Shown: positions 1 to 8,933 of the stretch, piece by piece
How positions within the stretch are numbered: the first letter of the stretch is position 1
Layout: the number at the start of each line of letters is the position of its first letter
Assembly: GCA_964468185.1 (NCBI GenBank)
Contig: CAYXTR010000012.1
Location: 75,493-139,492, forward strand
Origin: JANQFV01 sp964468185
GTDB taxonomy: Bacteria; Planctomycetota; Phycisphaerae; UBA1845; Fen-1342
Direction: 5' to 3'
DNA: 64,000 bases
Program-made: the position numbers and the translations under genes
Notes under the pieces: model-generated
What the model was told of the DNA's origin: nothing
The model's database searches: none
What the model saw: only the letters and a program-made list of their open reading frames with translations

Positions 1-1
1 T

Positions 2-118
2 GGTCTGGATCGTGTGGCGATGCTGTTGACCGGCAGCGAGAGCATTCGGGATGTCTTGCTCTTTCCGCTCCAGCGGCCGATCGAGCAGGTTGCCGCTACC
101 CAACAGGAAGCGCCATGA
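2..118 (+). CDS. lysS: Lysyl-tRNA synthetase, C-terminal end (partial)
   Basis: Only the last 38 codons are in the window; the gene enters from the left edge. The visible peptide reads GLDRVAMLLTGSESIRDV followed by LLFPLQRP, which is the motif 3 region and C-terminus of class II lysyl-tRNA synthetases (G-[LM]-[GD]-[IL]-D-R-x-x-M-L-x-T followed by S-I-R-D-V-[IL]-L-F-P). The enzyme charges tRNA-Lys with lysine in the cytoplasm. A class II AspRS or AsnRS end is less likely because those have different residues after the arginine. The LolC/LolD-type genes follow 66 bases downstream on the same strand. Confidence 0.82.
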   Translation, partial: GLDRVAMLLTGSESIRDVLLFPLQRPIEQVAATQQEAP

Positions 119-183
119 CGAGCACTTCGTCGTAAATGAACGAGTAAGCACCGCGCCGCTGAGCAGCGCCTGGCAAGGGATAC

Positions 184-1839
184 GTGTACAAGCTCTTCCT
201 GACACTCCGCTACCTGCGTCGCCGATATATCGCGTACTTTGCGATTGCGGCGGTGATGCTGTGCACCTTCATGGTGTTGATTGTGATGTCGGTGATGGGC
301 GGATTCCTGGATCAGCTCAAGCTCAAGGCCCGCGGCCTGCTTGGCGACGTCATCATCGATAATCGCTCGTACAGCGGCTTTCCGATGTACGAGGAGTTCA
401 TCGCGGATATCGAACGGTGGACCGACGACGACGGTGACCCGCTGATCGTCGAGGCGACACCCGTGATCTACTCGTTCGGCCTGCTGCGCTACCAGGGCAC
501 GCCGGAGACGCATACGGTGCGCGTGGTCGGGATTCGGATGGAGGAGGTGTTCCAGGTCAATGCGTTCGAGGAGAGCTTGTACTATCACACGTTCTATCCG
601 GGCACGACGCATTTGCAGGAACAGCGGCAGCCGCTGCTGGGATTTGATACCGACGCCGAGCCGATTACATGGCGCGACGAGGACGGTGAACGCATCGGAG
701 AGGGGCCGCCGCCGCGCCTGCCGCCGAAGTACCAGCGGGCACTGGCGGCGAGCTGGGAAGCGGGCTTGCGGGACGAGGAGACGGTGGGATCCGAATGGGC
801 AGCGCTGAGTGCGGCCGCGGGTCGGCCGGCCATCGTTGGTGTATACGAGGCGGTGGATGGCTTCGGACCGCCGCGGATGGCGGGGGAACCGTATCCCGGC
901 CTGATCATTGGCCGCGACATTATTGCGAAACGACTGCCCAGCGGCGCATATCGGCGGTATTGGCTCTACCCGCGCGGCTGCGTGGTCACCCTGACACTGA
1001 TTCCGACGTCGGTGACCGGCACGGTGGACACCCCGGTGAAGCAGCCGTTTCGGTACGCGGACGATTCGCGGACGGCCATCTATGAGATCGACTCGCAACA
1101 TGTCTACTGCGACTTCGCCTTGTTGCAGCAACTGCTGCAGATGCAGGCGACCGATCGCGTGAATCCGGAAACAGGCGCGGTGATCGGGCAGGTGCCGGGG
1201 CGGGCTTCACAGATTCAGATCAAGCTCGCGCCGGGCGTGAAGGCGGAGGCGCTGTGCCAGCGACTCGCGGAGCACTATCACACGCTGGCCGACGATCCGC
1301 GGCTCGACATGAATGACAAGCAGCTCATCAGCGCGGTCGAGGCGATGACGTGGGCGCAGTCGCAGGCACACATCATCGCGCCGGTCGAGAAGGAGCGGCA
1401 GCTTGTCACCATCCTGTTCGGTATTATCTCACTGGTGGCAGCGGTGCTCGTGCTTTGCATCCTGTACATGATCGTCCTGCAGAAGACCCGCGATATCGGT
1501 ATTGTGAAGAGTATCGGCGGATCCTCCGCGGGGCTGGCGATGGTATTCATCACGTACGGGGCGGCGGTCGGCGTGGTGGGGGCGATCGTCGGCCTCATCG
1601 GCGGATATTACTTCGTCACATATATCAACGAGATCCAGACGTTCCTGACGCAGCTCAACCCGGCGTGGCAGGTGTGGGACCGGTCGGTGTATTCGTTTGA
1701 TGAAATCCCGAATACCGTGCGGGGCGGCGATATGGTGGTGATCTTCATCGCGGCCGTAGCGCTGTCAACATTGGGTTCAGTATTGGCAGCCTGGCGAGCG
1801 GGAGCGATGCAGCCAGTGGAAGCGTTGCGTTACGAGTAG
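184..1839 (+). CDS. FtsX/LolC-type ABC transporter permease
   Basis: Inner-membrane subunit of a LolCDE/MacB-like ABC system, which in the Lol family extracts lipoproteins from the inner membrane. An N-terminal membrane segment lies at residues 15-40, followed by a long periplasmic domain (about 45-400). Three further membrane segments at about 415-440, 460-490 and 520-540 form the FtsX core, with the usual KTRDIGIVKSIG coupling motif after the second segment and a terminal PVEALRYE as in FtsX-family permeases. At 551 residues it is about 140 longer than E. coli LolC, the extra being periplasmic. The start is GTG with AAGGGA immediately upstream. The ATPase gene follows after 22 bases, so the two form an operon. 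Substrate is inferred from family and partner only. Confidence 0.85.
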   Translation: MYKLFLTLRYLRRRYIAYFAIAAVMLCTFMVLIVMSVMGGFLDQLKLKARGLLGDVIIDNRSYSGFPMYEEFIADIERWTDDDGDPLIVEATPVIYSFGLLRYQGTPETHTVRVVGIRMEEVFQVNAFEESLYYHTFYPGTTHLQEQRQPLLGFDTDAEPITWRDEDGERIGEGPPPRLPPKYQRALAASWEAGLRDEETVGSEWAALSAAAGRPAIVGVYEAVDGFGPPRMAGEPYPGLIIGRDIIAKRLPSGAYRRYWLYPRGCVVTLTLIPTSVTGTVDTPVKQPFRYADDSRTAIYEIDSQHVYCDFALLQQLLQMQATDRVNPETGAVIGQVPGRASQIQIKLAPGVKAEALCQRLAEHYHTLADDPRLDMNDKQLISAVEAMTWAQSQAHIIAPVEKERQLVTILFGIISLVAAVLVLCILYMIVLQKTRDIGIVKSIGGSSAGLAMVFITYGAAVGVVGAIVGLIGGYYFVTYINEIQTFLTQLNPAWQVWDRSVYSFDEIPNTVRGGDMVVIFIAAVALSTLGSVLAAWRAGAMQPVEALRYE

Positions 1840-1861
1840 CGGAGGCAAGACGAAGAGGAAT

Positions 1862-2653
1862 ATGGCGCGACCGGCCCAAACCCAATCACCACAGGCGCGT
1901 GCGTCGGACCAGACACAGCCGCTGATGATCGCGACTAACCTGCGCAAGACGTATGTGATGGGGCGGGCGCGGCTGGAGGTGTTGCGCGGCTGCGATCTGT
2001 CGGTCGGTGAGGGCGAGTTTCTGGCGATCATGGGCAAGTCGGGCAGTGGCAAGAGCACATTGCTGCATGTGCTGGGGGCGCTGGACGTGCCAAACGAGGG
2101 CCAGGTGCATTTTCGTGGCACGCCGATCTTCGCACCCACTGGCGTGCGGCGCCTGTGGACCAATGCGCTCGATGTCCTGTCCCGTTTCGAGCGCGTGCGG
2201 ATCCGCTTTCGTCGACATCAGTTCGGCTTCGTGTTTCAGTTCTATCATCTGCTGCCAGAGCTGAACGTGCTGGAGAACGTGCTGCTGCAACGCATGGTGG
2301 GGGCGTCCACATTCGTGTGGCCGACGCAGCGCGGTGCGGCGCGGCGGGATGCACTCGCGGTGTTGGAACGCGTCGGCCTCAGCGAGCGGCTCAAGCATCG
2401 ACCCCGCGAGCTCTCCGGCGGCGAGCGCCAGCGGGTGGCGATCGCGCGGGCTCTGGTCCATCAGCCGGCGATTCTCTTTGCAGATGAGCCGACGGGGAAC
2501 CTGGATGCGGAGGCGGGGGCCGGCGTGATGACGCTGCTCAAGGAACTGCACGCTGAGGGGCAGACCATCGTCATGGTCACCCACGACCCCAGCGTCGCGA
2601 GTCAATCGGATCGCATTCTGCGCCTCGAAACGGGCCGCCTGCGGCAGGTGTGA
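1862..2653 (+). CDS. lolD: LolD-type ABC transporter ATP-binding protein
   Basis: Cytoplasmic ATPase that powers the preceding permease. Walker A is GKSGSGKST (about residues 58-66), the signature is LSGGERQRVAIARAL and Walker B is ILFADEPTGNLD with the switch histidine in VMVTHD. This LolD/MacB subgroup is marked by the EPTGNLD form. About 25 extra residues (around 95-120, rich in Arg and Trp) lie between the Walker A half and the Q-loop, longer than in E. coli LolD. A short N-terminal extension precedes the usual start; an ATG at 1925 would give the canonical length, but GAGGAA just before 1862 supports the longer form. Many outer-membrane-type lipoproteins in this window could be its cargo. 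Confidence 0.88.
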   Translation: MARPAQTQSPQARASDQTQPLMIATNLRKTYVMGRARLEVLRGCDLSVGEGEFLAIMGKSGSGKSTLLHVLGALDVPNEGQVHFRGTPIFAPTGVRRLWTNALDVLSRFERVRIRFRRHQFGFVFQFYHLLPELNVLENVLLQRMVGASTFVWPTQRGAARRDALAVLERVGLSERLKHRPRELSGGERQRVAIARALVHQPAILFADEPTGNLDAEAGAGVMTLLKELHAEGQTIVMVTHDPSVASQSDRILRLETGRLRQV

Positions 2654-2664
2654 TTCACACCGCG

Positions 2665-3717
2665 CTATTCCGTCGTCGGCTCGGTCGGAGTCGCAATAAA
2701 CGCGCGATACGTGTCATACGCCGGCTTGGTCGTGTAGTCGCTGCGTACCAGGCCGAACCCATCGGGCGGGTCCGCCTCGCCGTCATCGATCATCGCGTAG
2801 GTGAAGACGCGATCGATGACCTCACGTTCGTGAATGCCCCACAACAGACCGTGAAGGTAATCGGCCTGCTGGGCTTCGGTAACGGCGTTCGTTCCGGCGG
2901 TGGTCCAGCCGCTCTCCTCCAGCCAGACCGGCTTGTCGGCGGTGTCGAGTGACTGCAACCAGACTTCCAGCGGCGTAATGTCGTCGTCGCCGACCAGGCG
3001 CTCGTCGATTTGCCAGAACAGATCGTCAGCATCACCATTGACGTAGCAATGCACCGCGATCACGTCGATCGCCTCGGCGCCGCCACCCGCGAAGATGGTG
3101 TCCATCCACGCGGTCCAGCCGGTGTGGATGGTGATGCCGGGGCCGACGACCTGCCCCGTCGGGTCGGCGCGTTTCACGGCCGCCGCTCCGGGGATGAGGA
3201 TGAGATCGCGAAACTCAACGGCGGTGCCGGACCAGTATTCACCGCCGCCACCGTTCGGCTCATTCCACAACCCCCAATACTTGATCTCGTCCTTGTAGCG
3301 CGTCACGCATTGCTCGATGAACTCCGCCCATTCGCTCGGGTCGGTCGGGGCAGCGTTGACCTGGCCGCTGCTGCTGGCCCAGGTGGGTGTGCCCGAAATG
3401 GTCATGAGGATGTCGAGGTCGTGGGCACGTGCGGCGGCGACACGCTCGTCGACGACGTCCCATACGATGACGTCGTCAGTCTCTTCGAGTAACTGCCAAC
3501 TGATCGAGAGGCGCACCCATTTGATGCCTGCGGCGGCGATAAGATCGATGATGGCGTCGTCAGGCAGATGAGCGTTCACACCCCAGCGTGAGGCATCACC
3601 GAACGTGACGGCCCCGTCATCGCCGTTGTCGAGTTGGTCGCTGGGCGCCGCTTCCGGCGGTGTGCACGATAAGCTCACGGCGAGCAGAGCAACACACCAA
3701 GCTAATCTGCGCAACAT
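2665..3717 (-). CDS. Secreted lipoprotein, clan GH-A glycoside hydrolase-like
   Basis: Predicted lipoprotein with a TIM-barrel glycosidase domain. The start chosen at 3717 (MLRRLAWCVALLAVSLSC) gives a signal peptide with a lipobox VSLSC and has AAAGGAC upstream; a longer reading frame from 3786 would run into the neighbouring gene. The clan-A acid/base motif WNEPN lies at about residues 151-155, with Glu153 the likely proton donor, and LEESGW at about 266-271 supplies the nucleophile glutamate. Trp-rich substrate-binding positions (WGVNAH, WVRLSISW) precede them. This pattern fits GH5/GH39-type retaining enzymes acting on beta-linked polysaccharides; the substrate cannot be told. It converges with the LolD gene with 11 bases between stops. 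Confidence 0.75.
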   Translation of the reverse strand: MLRRLAWCVALLAVSLSCTPPEAAPSDQLDNGDDGAVTFGDASRWGVNAHLPDDAIIDLIAAAGIKWVRLSISWQLLEETDDVIVWDVVDERVAAARAHDLDILMTISGTPTWASSSGQVNAAPTDPSEWAEFIEQCVTRYKDEIKYWGLWNEPNGGGGEYWSGTAVEFRDLILIPGAAAVKRADPTGQVVGPGITIHTGWTAWMDTIFAGGGAEAIDVIAVHCYVNGDADDLFWQIDERLVGDDDITPLEVWLQSLDTADKPVWLEESGWTTAGTNAVTEAQQADYLHGLLWGIHEREVIDRVFTYAMIDDGEADPPDGFGLVRSDYTTKPAYDTYRAFIATPTEPTTE

Positions 3718-3733
3718 GGCGGCCGTCCTTTGC

Positions 3734-4201
3734 CTAGTAGGTGAAAACGACGGCGTTGGCATCCAGGTTGCCAAAGAGCGTCTCACGGGTCGCCATCTTC
3801 GTGCCGGCGACGATTTCAGTTTCCTTGACGCCCATTACTTTCGCACACGCTGGACAGACCAGCACGTCGGCGCCTTTGGCGATGAGATCCGCCAGCATCT
3901 TGCGCACGGGCGGATTAGCGCCCAGGGCGAAGGAGTCGGGCAGGTCCTTCGTCGCAAGCTCCGGCCCGCGCACGTTGAGGAAGAGCACAACATGGCGATT
4001 GTCATTCAGGCCGTGGTTGGCGAGTTGCATTGCCATCGTCACGGCATGTACATCTTCCTTGCCGCTGACAACATTGAGCAGCAGCGTCGGTCGCGCCGTA
4101 TCCTGCCCGGACGCGAGCGCGGGACGCAGGAAGACGGTAGTGGTGAGAGTGCTCGCCAGCGCGACAAATCCAACCAGTGAAAGTACAAAGCGACGGGACA
4201 T
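3734..4201 (-). CDS. Exported DsrE/DsrF-like family protein
   Basis: 155-residue protein with a signal peptide (MSRRFVLSLVGFVALAST...) followed by a single DsrE-like Rossmann domain. The family pattern is visible: beta-strand TLLLNVVSGKEDVHAVTMAMQLA, then a VVLFLNVRG strand, and the cysteine motif VLVCPACAKVMGV at about residues 114-126, corresponding to the conserved Cys region of DsrE/YchN proteins that relay sulfur. The start at 4201 is backed by GGAGGG upstream; a longer frame to 4312 has no such support. Export is unusual compared with cytoplasmic DsrE but occurs in related periplasmic forms. It ends 17 bases before the start of the hydrolase gene, so the two are probably co-transcribed. 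Role: inferred periplasmic sulfur or redox chemistry, not demonstrated. Confidence 0.7.
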   Translation of the reverse strand: MSRRFVLSLVGFVALASTLTTTVFLRPALASGQDTARPTLLLNVVSGKEDVHAVTMAMQLANHGLNDNRHVVLFLNVRGPELATKDLPDSFALGANPPVRKMLADLIAKGADVLVCPACAKVMGVKETEIVAGTKMATRETLFGNLDANAVVFTY

Positions 4202-4353
4202 GTGCAGCCCTCCAGAAGTGGGTTCGTGTTGACCTGAAAGCGAGAAGGCAGAATCATAACGCGCGTGCGTGTGCCGCTCCAGACGTTGCCGGCACGTCCG
4301 CAACTCCCGCACAATCGCGCACGATCGGGTACTCGGCGGTACGATGAAGCGTG

Positions 4354-4509
4354 ATGTTCGGAAAGCGCTATCGCAAATACCGCATCTTGCTGTACGCCGT
4401 CTATCTCCTGCTCCTGCTGGCGGCGATACTGCTGCTGTACATGTTGATCCCCGCAGAGGTTTGGAACGTCATGCGGCAGGCATACGTCGACGGTGAGGTC
4501 GAGTTGTAG
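4354..4509 (+). CDS. Small single-pass membrane protein, 51 residues
   Basis: Short frame reading MFGKRYRKYRILLYAVYL..., a basic N-terminus of ten residues followed by about 22 hydrophobic residues (LLYAVYLLLLLAAILLLYML) and an acidic tail ending VDGEVEL. The positive-inside layout is that of a type II or small single-pass inner-membrane protein. A GTG directly before the ATG is a possible alternative start. No strong Shine-Dalgarno motif is seen, which lowers confidence. It lies alone on the + strand between two genes on the - strand. Function unknown. Confidence 0.5.
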   Translation: MFGKRYRKYRILLYAVYLLLLLAAILLLYMLIPAEVWNVMRQAYVDGEVEL

Positions 4510-4522
4510 ACGCCGCCACCCC

Positions 4523-4864
4523 CTATCGGCGGTGGATCAGGCGGTTGTCCTCGCCGAGTTCCGAGTACTCGACGGTCACGCCCGCCGGACAGCTTACTTC
4601 ATTGTTTTCGCCCACAATCTCGATCTTGTCGACGAGCGCCCCATCGGTCACGAAAACGTAGATGTCCTCGCCCATGATGGAGAGCTTGCGCACCTGCGAG
4701 CCGGGCAGCATCGTCACGTCGTGGTCTTCACCCGAGATCCCCACGTCCCCGTAGAAGACCTGTTCGTGGCGGCTGCCCGTGCCGCGGATGGTTGTATTTG
4801 CACAGCCGGCAACAAAGAGTGCGGCGGCGCTGAGAAACAACAGGGCGGTTCGTGCCTGGTGCAT
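4523..4864 (-). CDS. DUF3060-like lipoprotein
   Basis: 113-residue lipoprotein: signal peptide with lipobox VAGC (about residues 18-21) followed by a compact region of short beta repeats with the pattern G-x-x-[ND]-x-V/I (GISGEDHDVTM, LSIMGEDIYVFV, EIVGENNEVSC, SELGEDNRLIH). This is the style of DUF3060 and related small right-handed beta proteins, whose function is not known. AAAGGG precedes the start by about ten bases. It stands as a monocistronic gene; the upstream neighbour starts over 100 bases away. Confidence 0.65.
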   Translation of the reverse strand: MHQARTALLFLSAAALFVAGCANTTIRGTGSRHEQVFYGDVGISGEDHDVTMLPGSQVRKLSIMGEDIYVFVTDGALVDKIEIVGENNEVSCPAGVTVEYSELGEDNRLIHRR

Positions 4865-4972
4865 GGATGTGGCCCTTTCAATGAGACACGAGTGATCACA
4901 AACGCATGTCGCTCGGCCCTCTTGGACACGGAGGGTAGCATGACGTTGGTTCGGCGACCAGTGCAGGGTGGC

Positions 4973-5590
4973 TCACGCTTCGGTGTCGAGCAACCGTGCT
5001 TCGACGCGACCCGCCGTCAGGTTCGCGATGCCCTGTTGCATTTCAGCAACATGCTCGGTGGGGATCTGAAAGACCAGTAGCACATCTGCGCCGTATTCCT
5101 CGGATTGCAGCCGCCAGTCGTATTCGGCGAGTAAACGCTTGAGTTGCTCCAGGAGCGGGTACGGCGCGCGCAGCGCAACGCTGACGCGGGCGACCTTCTC
5201 CTCAACGGGCACGGCGGCGACGGCTGCTTTGGCTGCCTCGCTATAAGCGCTGACGAGGCCGCCCGTGCCCAGCTTGCTCCCGCCGAAGTAGCGTGTGATC
5301 ACGAGGACCGCATCACCGAGGTCCGCCCCGCGCAGGACTGCCATCGCGGGGGGACCGGCCGTGCCGGATGGTTCGCCGTCGTCGCTCATGCCTTCGGACA
5401 CGCTGGGCGGGTATCCAACCTTGAATGCGTAGACGTGGTGGGTCGCGTCGGGCATCTCCGCGCGGATGGTGCGAATGAAGTCCTGTGCGGTGCGCGTGGT
5501 GTCCGCCCGCGCGATGGTCGCGATGAAGCGGGAATTAGACACGCGCAGCTCAACACGTGTGGTCCGGGCGGGGATTGGGTACCGGCTCAT
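4973..5590 (-). CDS. yigZ: YigZ/IMPACT family protein (UPF0029)
   Basis: Cytoplasmic protein of about 205 residues with the IMPACT fold. The diagnostic run DATHHVYAFKVG (about residues 48-59), then DDGEPSGTAGPP and VITRYFGGSKLGTGGLVSAY, matches the UPF0029 N-terminal domain. The C-terminal third is the EF-G domain V-like module of bacterial YigZ. The eukaryotic homologue modulates GCN2; the bacterial role is not settled. The start could be GTG 5599 (three residues longer) or ATG 5590, and neither has a clear Shine-Dalgarno motif. Next to bacteriohemerythrin, with no obvious functional link. Confidence 0.85.
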   Translation of the reverse strand: MSRYPIPARTTRVELRVSNSRFIATIARADTTRTAQDFIRTIRAEMPDATHHVYAFKVGYPPSVSEGMSDDGEPSGTAGPPAMAVLRGADLGDAVLVITRYFGGSKLGTGGLVSAYSEAAKAAVAAVPVEEKVARVSVALRAPYPLLEQLKRLLAEYDWRLQSEEYGADVLLVFQIPTEHVAEMQQGIANLTAGRVEARLLDTEA

Positions 5591-5643
5591 GGCCCACACA
5601 TGATAAGCCGCGCGTGACGGTCAGGCACGCCGGAGTTGTGGCG

Positions 5644-6042
5644 CTATTTGCCGGCGAGCACCGGTGCGTACTTCTTGTCCGTCTTCATGATGTGGTTCGT
5701 GAGCCACTTCTCAAGGAAGGTCATCACTTCCAGGGTGATCGAGACCTGGTTGCTCTCGAACTTCTGCTTGAGGTCGGCGACCTGCTTCTTGAGGTTGTCG
5801 TGCTCGGCCTTGTGCTGGGCGAAGTCCTCGTAGCCGGCCTTCTGCATGTACTTCTCCTCGGTCGCGAAGTGCTCGACCGTGTACTGCACGAGCCGGTTGA
5901 ACAGCGGCTGCAGCACTGCCTTGCCCTGACGCTTGGTCATGGCGTCATGGAGCTGATTCACCATGTCGATCAGCTTCTGATGCTGTGCGTCCAGTTCCGG
6001 GACATTGACACTGAATTGAGGGGTCCACGTTATCAGACTCAT
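5644..6042 (-). CDS. Bacteriohemerythrin
   Basis: 132-residue single-domain O2-binding protein with a non-haem di-iron centre. All expected ligands are seen: His21, His58 and Glu62 (HxxxE), His77 and His81 (HxxxH), His117 and Asp122 (HxxxxD). The opening ITWTPQFSVNVPELDAQHQ is typical of the family. No signal peptide, so it acts in the cytoplasm in oxygen storage, delivery or sensing. AGGAGAC stands eight bases before the ATG. Length is the family norm. Confidence 0.93.
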   Translation of the reverse strand: MSLITWTPQFSVNVPELDAQHQKLIDMVNQLHDAMTKRQGKAVLQPLFNRLVQYTVEHFATEEKYMQKAGYEDFAQHKAEHDNLKKQVADLKQKFESNQVSITLEVMTFLEKWLTNHIMKTDKKYAPVLAGK

Positions 6043-6249
6043 GTGCCGGTCTCCTGACCTGAGCTTGCCGGAAGGTGCTGGGGGGATGCCCCGCCGCGAG
6101 AACTGGTAATGGCATCGTCAGGTAGCGGGTGACCCTCCAGCATGATCTGGCGCTTCCGAGCTGGCGATGAATGCGCAGGCGGTACAGTGCCTGGGGCCGC
6201 ACCATTTATGGGATGTCGTGCAGTGCAGTGTCCGAAGCCGGCGCGGTGC

Positions 6250-6283
6250 CGAGAAAGACGGGTCCGACGACACGCCGGACCCG
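6250..6283 (-). terminator. Candidate intrinsic terminator after the POT transporter gene
   Basis: Perfect 8-bp stem, CGGGTCCG at 6259-6266 with CGGACCCG at 6276-6283, loop of nine bases. Read on the - strand the stem is followed by TCTTTCTC. It lies about 30 bases beyond the stop of the gene ending at 6315. Confidence 0.5.
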
Positions 6284-6314
6284 CCCTCGTCATGTCGTTG
6301 GAACGCGACCGAGT

Positions 6315-8933
6315 TTACGCGTTCATGTCTTTCCAGCGTTTGGCCATCTGGCCGAACACGCCCAGGGCGATGGTGGCGATAATGCCAATCGCGACGAACC
6401 ACATCCACACGTTGAAGTTCGGGTTGTACTTGTCCCACAGTAGCTTGGTCACGCTCTGGCGGGCGTGATTGACTTCAGCGGCGGCGATGGCGTGGGCTTC
6501 GTAGGGGTTCAACCGCAAGAGCCGACGGGCCTGCTCCGGGTCTTTGGACCAGTCCTTCTCCCGCAGCGCCTTCTGAATCAGCGTCTGGTTGGCGGCAAGT
6601 CGCTTGAAGGTGTCCGTTTCCGGTTCCTGGCCAAAGATCGACCCGACCCGTTCCACAAGCGTTCTTTCGTCAACTTCGGCTTGGACGATCTTGCCTGCTG
6701 CCGGTGACGAATCGACGATCGTGCGCAACAGGGGCACGCTGTGTTCCCAGTTCCTTTCCGCAATGGCCAGGAACCGGCGATGTTCCAGAGATGCCAGGTA
6801 GCCAAACACGTCGTCGGCGTTGCTCTTGGCAATGGCCTCCTCGAGTTCCTGCCGGCTGACGCCCTGGGCCTGGCTCAGCGCATTGAACGACTTGGTCCGC
6901 CCGATGCCGACACGCTCCACGATTTCCTCGATCCGCGCCTTCGCATTTTCTCCCGGCGACTCGTATTCCAGGTTGGCGGCCGCCTCACGCAGCTTGTCCG
7001 TGCCCTGCGCGAGATACTCGAGCGCCAGGTTGTTGAGTACGTGCGGGTCGTCGCCGTAGCGGTCCCACAGCATGTCGATGATCTCGGAGTCGGCGAGCTG
7101 CTGGTCTTCCGGTTGGCCCGCATTGATGAGCTCTCGCAGAAGCGTGAATACCTCGACCGGCTTCTTGTCGATCCAGGTCGGCATGTGGTGCAGATACTGC
7201 GGCAGGCCGGCCCGCTCGAACGGCTCCTGCCGGGCGCGGATCTTCTCCGCCAGCGCACGCAGCTCGCGCGCCTTTTCGACGTCTGTCAGCGGCAGGGGCT
7301 GGGTATCGGCGGCATCGGTGTCCGGCGGTGTTTCTGGCGGCGGTACGTCACCGGCCCGTGCCTCCAGCGCTTCGGCCCGCTCGAGCAGGCTGGTGACCAT
7401 GCCCTCGCGGACCGCTTCGGCATAATCCTCATGCGCTGCGACGTACAGGTAGCCCAGGTTGATGATCTGCCCTTCGTCATACCGGAAGTCTTCGCGCAGC
7501 CGGTCGGCGGTAGCCAGGTCGTTCGTTCCGAGTTCCCGCTGGGCGTACACGAAGGCCTCGTCACGTTCGATACCCAGCAGGGGCGGAAGCTTTTCAAGCG
7601 AGTCACTCCAGTCGATTGTCGGGGCTGCTTCCGCGACCAGCGCTGGGTTGGCGGCCAGCTCCTTGAGGGCCAGTGTCGCCTTCTCGCCATAGTTGTCGTA
7701 TACCCACCCGCCGAGGTACGAGCCGATGCCGACGCCGACGCCGACGGGGATGTTTACATATCCGAGATACAGCCCCTTCTTGCCGGGCGGTGCGATCAGC
7801 CCCAGATACTCATTCTTCTTGGGACCGGTCCACATCTCACCGAGCGAGAAGAACGCAATGCCCAGCAGCAGGATCCAGCCGCTCATGGTCCAGCCTGCGA
7901 CGAACACACCCAGGGTGGCCACCGACATCCCCACAAGCATCGCACTGAGGGTGCGCATCTTCCGGGCCGCCCACGACAAGGGCACGATGAGCAGAATGAT
8001 CAAACCCGCATTCAGATTCATCAGGATCTGCTGCGGCACCTGGATCAGTCCGCGGTCGCCGTACTCCCACCAGGCATCCACCGGGACGTGTGCCGCGATC
8101 ATCGAGCTGTCGACCCAGTCCGTGATAAAGTTTGGATGCAGATCCCAGAGTTGGTACATCATCAGCCAGAAGCACGACATGATCAGCAGCCAGGTGATCA
8201 GGCGGGCATCGAAGATGTTGACGATCGTTCGCCAAAGTACCTGCAACGGGCTCTCGGTCTTGTCTGCACCGCTCGGCACGTCCTTGAAAGTGAGCAGCAG
8301 TAGCAGATTCATGCCCGTGAAGATGGCACAGGCATAGAACAGATTCTGCCAGCCTTCCAGACTATGCGGCTTGCCGAGAATGATCGTGGAAATAAAAGGT
8401 GCGGCGAAAGCGCCGATGTTCACAACCCAGTAGAAGATCCCCCAGCCCAGCGAGGAATTCTCCTTCGTCAGGTTCTGTGCCAACGATCCCTGTAACGCCG
8501 GTTTGAAGAACGCCGTCCCGGTTGCAAGCACCAGAATGCCGGCGAAGAACCCCTCATAGTTGTGGAAGTTCGCCATCATCACGTAGCCGATGGCATTCGC
8601 ACTGATGGCAAAGAACAGAACGCGCTTGTAGCCATAACGGTCCGCGATCCCGCCGGTGACAATCGGCAGGAAAGACTGGAAGATCGCCCACCACATGTAG
8701 ATCCACCCCTTGTGGATCGCCGTCAGGTGGAGGCCACCCGGTTCCGTGGCCTGCATGATGTAGAGCGGCACGACCGCGCGGATGCCGAAATACGCCAGCC
8801 GCTCGAACATCTCGATGCTGTTCAGCATCCAGTATGCCCGGCCAAAGGCCTTCTTGTGATCCGGCTCCGGCTGCGTCGCCGCGGCGTTGGGGTTGTTGTC
8901 CGGTGCGGAGGTGGACTGATTCTCGCTGGACAT
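6315..8933 (-). CDS. POT/PTR2-family MFS transporter with a ~420-residue insert
   Basis: Proton-coupled oligopeptide transporter-like protein of 872 residues. The family hallmark E-x-x-E-R is present in helix 1 (SIEMFERLAYFGIRAV, about residues 39-54) and the MFS loop motif reads GGIADRYGYKRVLF. At least a dozen membrane segments span residues 40-410. After VYDNYGEKAT (about 412-420), where a normal member would enter its last helix, there is a hydrophilic stretch of about 420 residues with an acidic Pro/Asp patch (PPPETPPDTDAADTQPLP) and helical segments. One more membrane helix (NVWMWFVAIGIIATIALGVF) then closes the protein. The start at ATG 8933 has AGGAGAGG upstream; a frame ten residues longer lacks it. 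Peptide import is the family role; the job of the insert is unknown. Confidence 0.8.
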   Translation of the reverse strand: MSSENQSTSAPDNNPNAAATQPEPDHKKAFGRAYWMLNSIEMFERLAYFGIRAVVPLYIMQATEPGGLHLTAIHKGWIYMWWAIFQSFLPIVTGGIADRYGYKRVLFFAISANAIGYVMMANFHNYEGFFAGILVLATGTAFFKPALQGSLAQNLTKENSSLGWGIFYWVVNIGAFAAPFISTIILGKPHSLEGWQNLFYACAIFTGMNLLLLLTFKDVPSGADKTESPLQVLWRTIVNIFDARLITWLLIMSCFWLMMYQLWDLHPNFITDWVDSSMIAAHVPVDAWWEYGDRGLIQVPQQILMNLNAGLIILLIVPLSWAARKMRTLSAMLVGMSVATLGVFVAGWTMSGWILLLGIAFFSLGEMWTGPKKNEYLGLIAPPGKKGLYLGYVNIPVGVGVGIGSYLGGWVYDNYGEKATLALKELAANPALVAEAAPTIDWSDSLEKLPPLLGIERDEAFVYAQRELGTNDLATADRLREDFRYDEGQIINLGYLYVAAHEDYAEAVREGMVTSLLERAEALEARAGDVPPPETPPDTDAADTQPLPLTDVEKARELRALAEKIRARQEPFERAGLPQYLHHMPTWIDKKPVEVFTLLRELINAGQPEDQQLADSEIIDMLWDRYGDDPHVLNNLALEYLAQGTDKLREAAANLEYESPGENAKARIEEIVERVGIGRTKSFNALSQAQGVSRQELEEAIAKSNADDVFGYLASLEHRRFLAIAERNWEHSVPLLRTIVDSSPAAGKIVQAEVDERTLVERVGSIFGQEPETDTFKRLAANQTLIQKALREKDWSKDPEQARRLLRLNPYEAHAIAAAEVNHARQSVTKLLWDKYNPNFNVWMWFVAIGIIATIALGVFGQMAKRWKDMNA

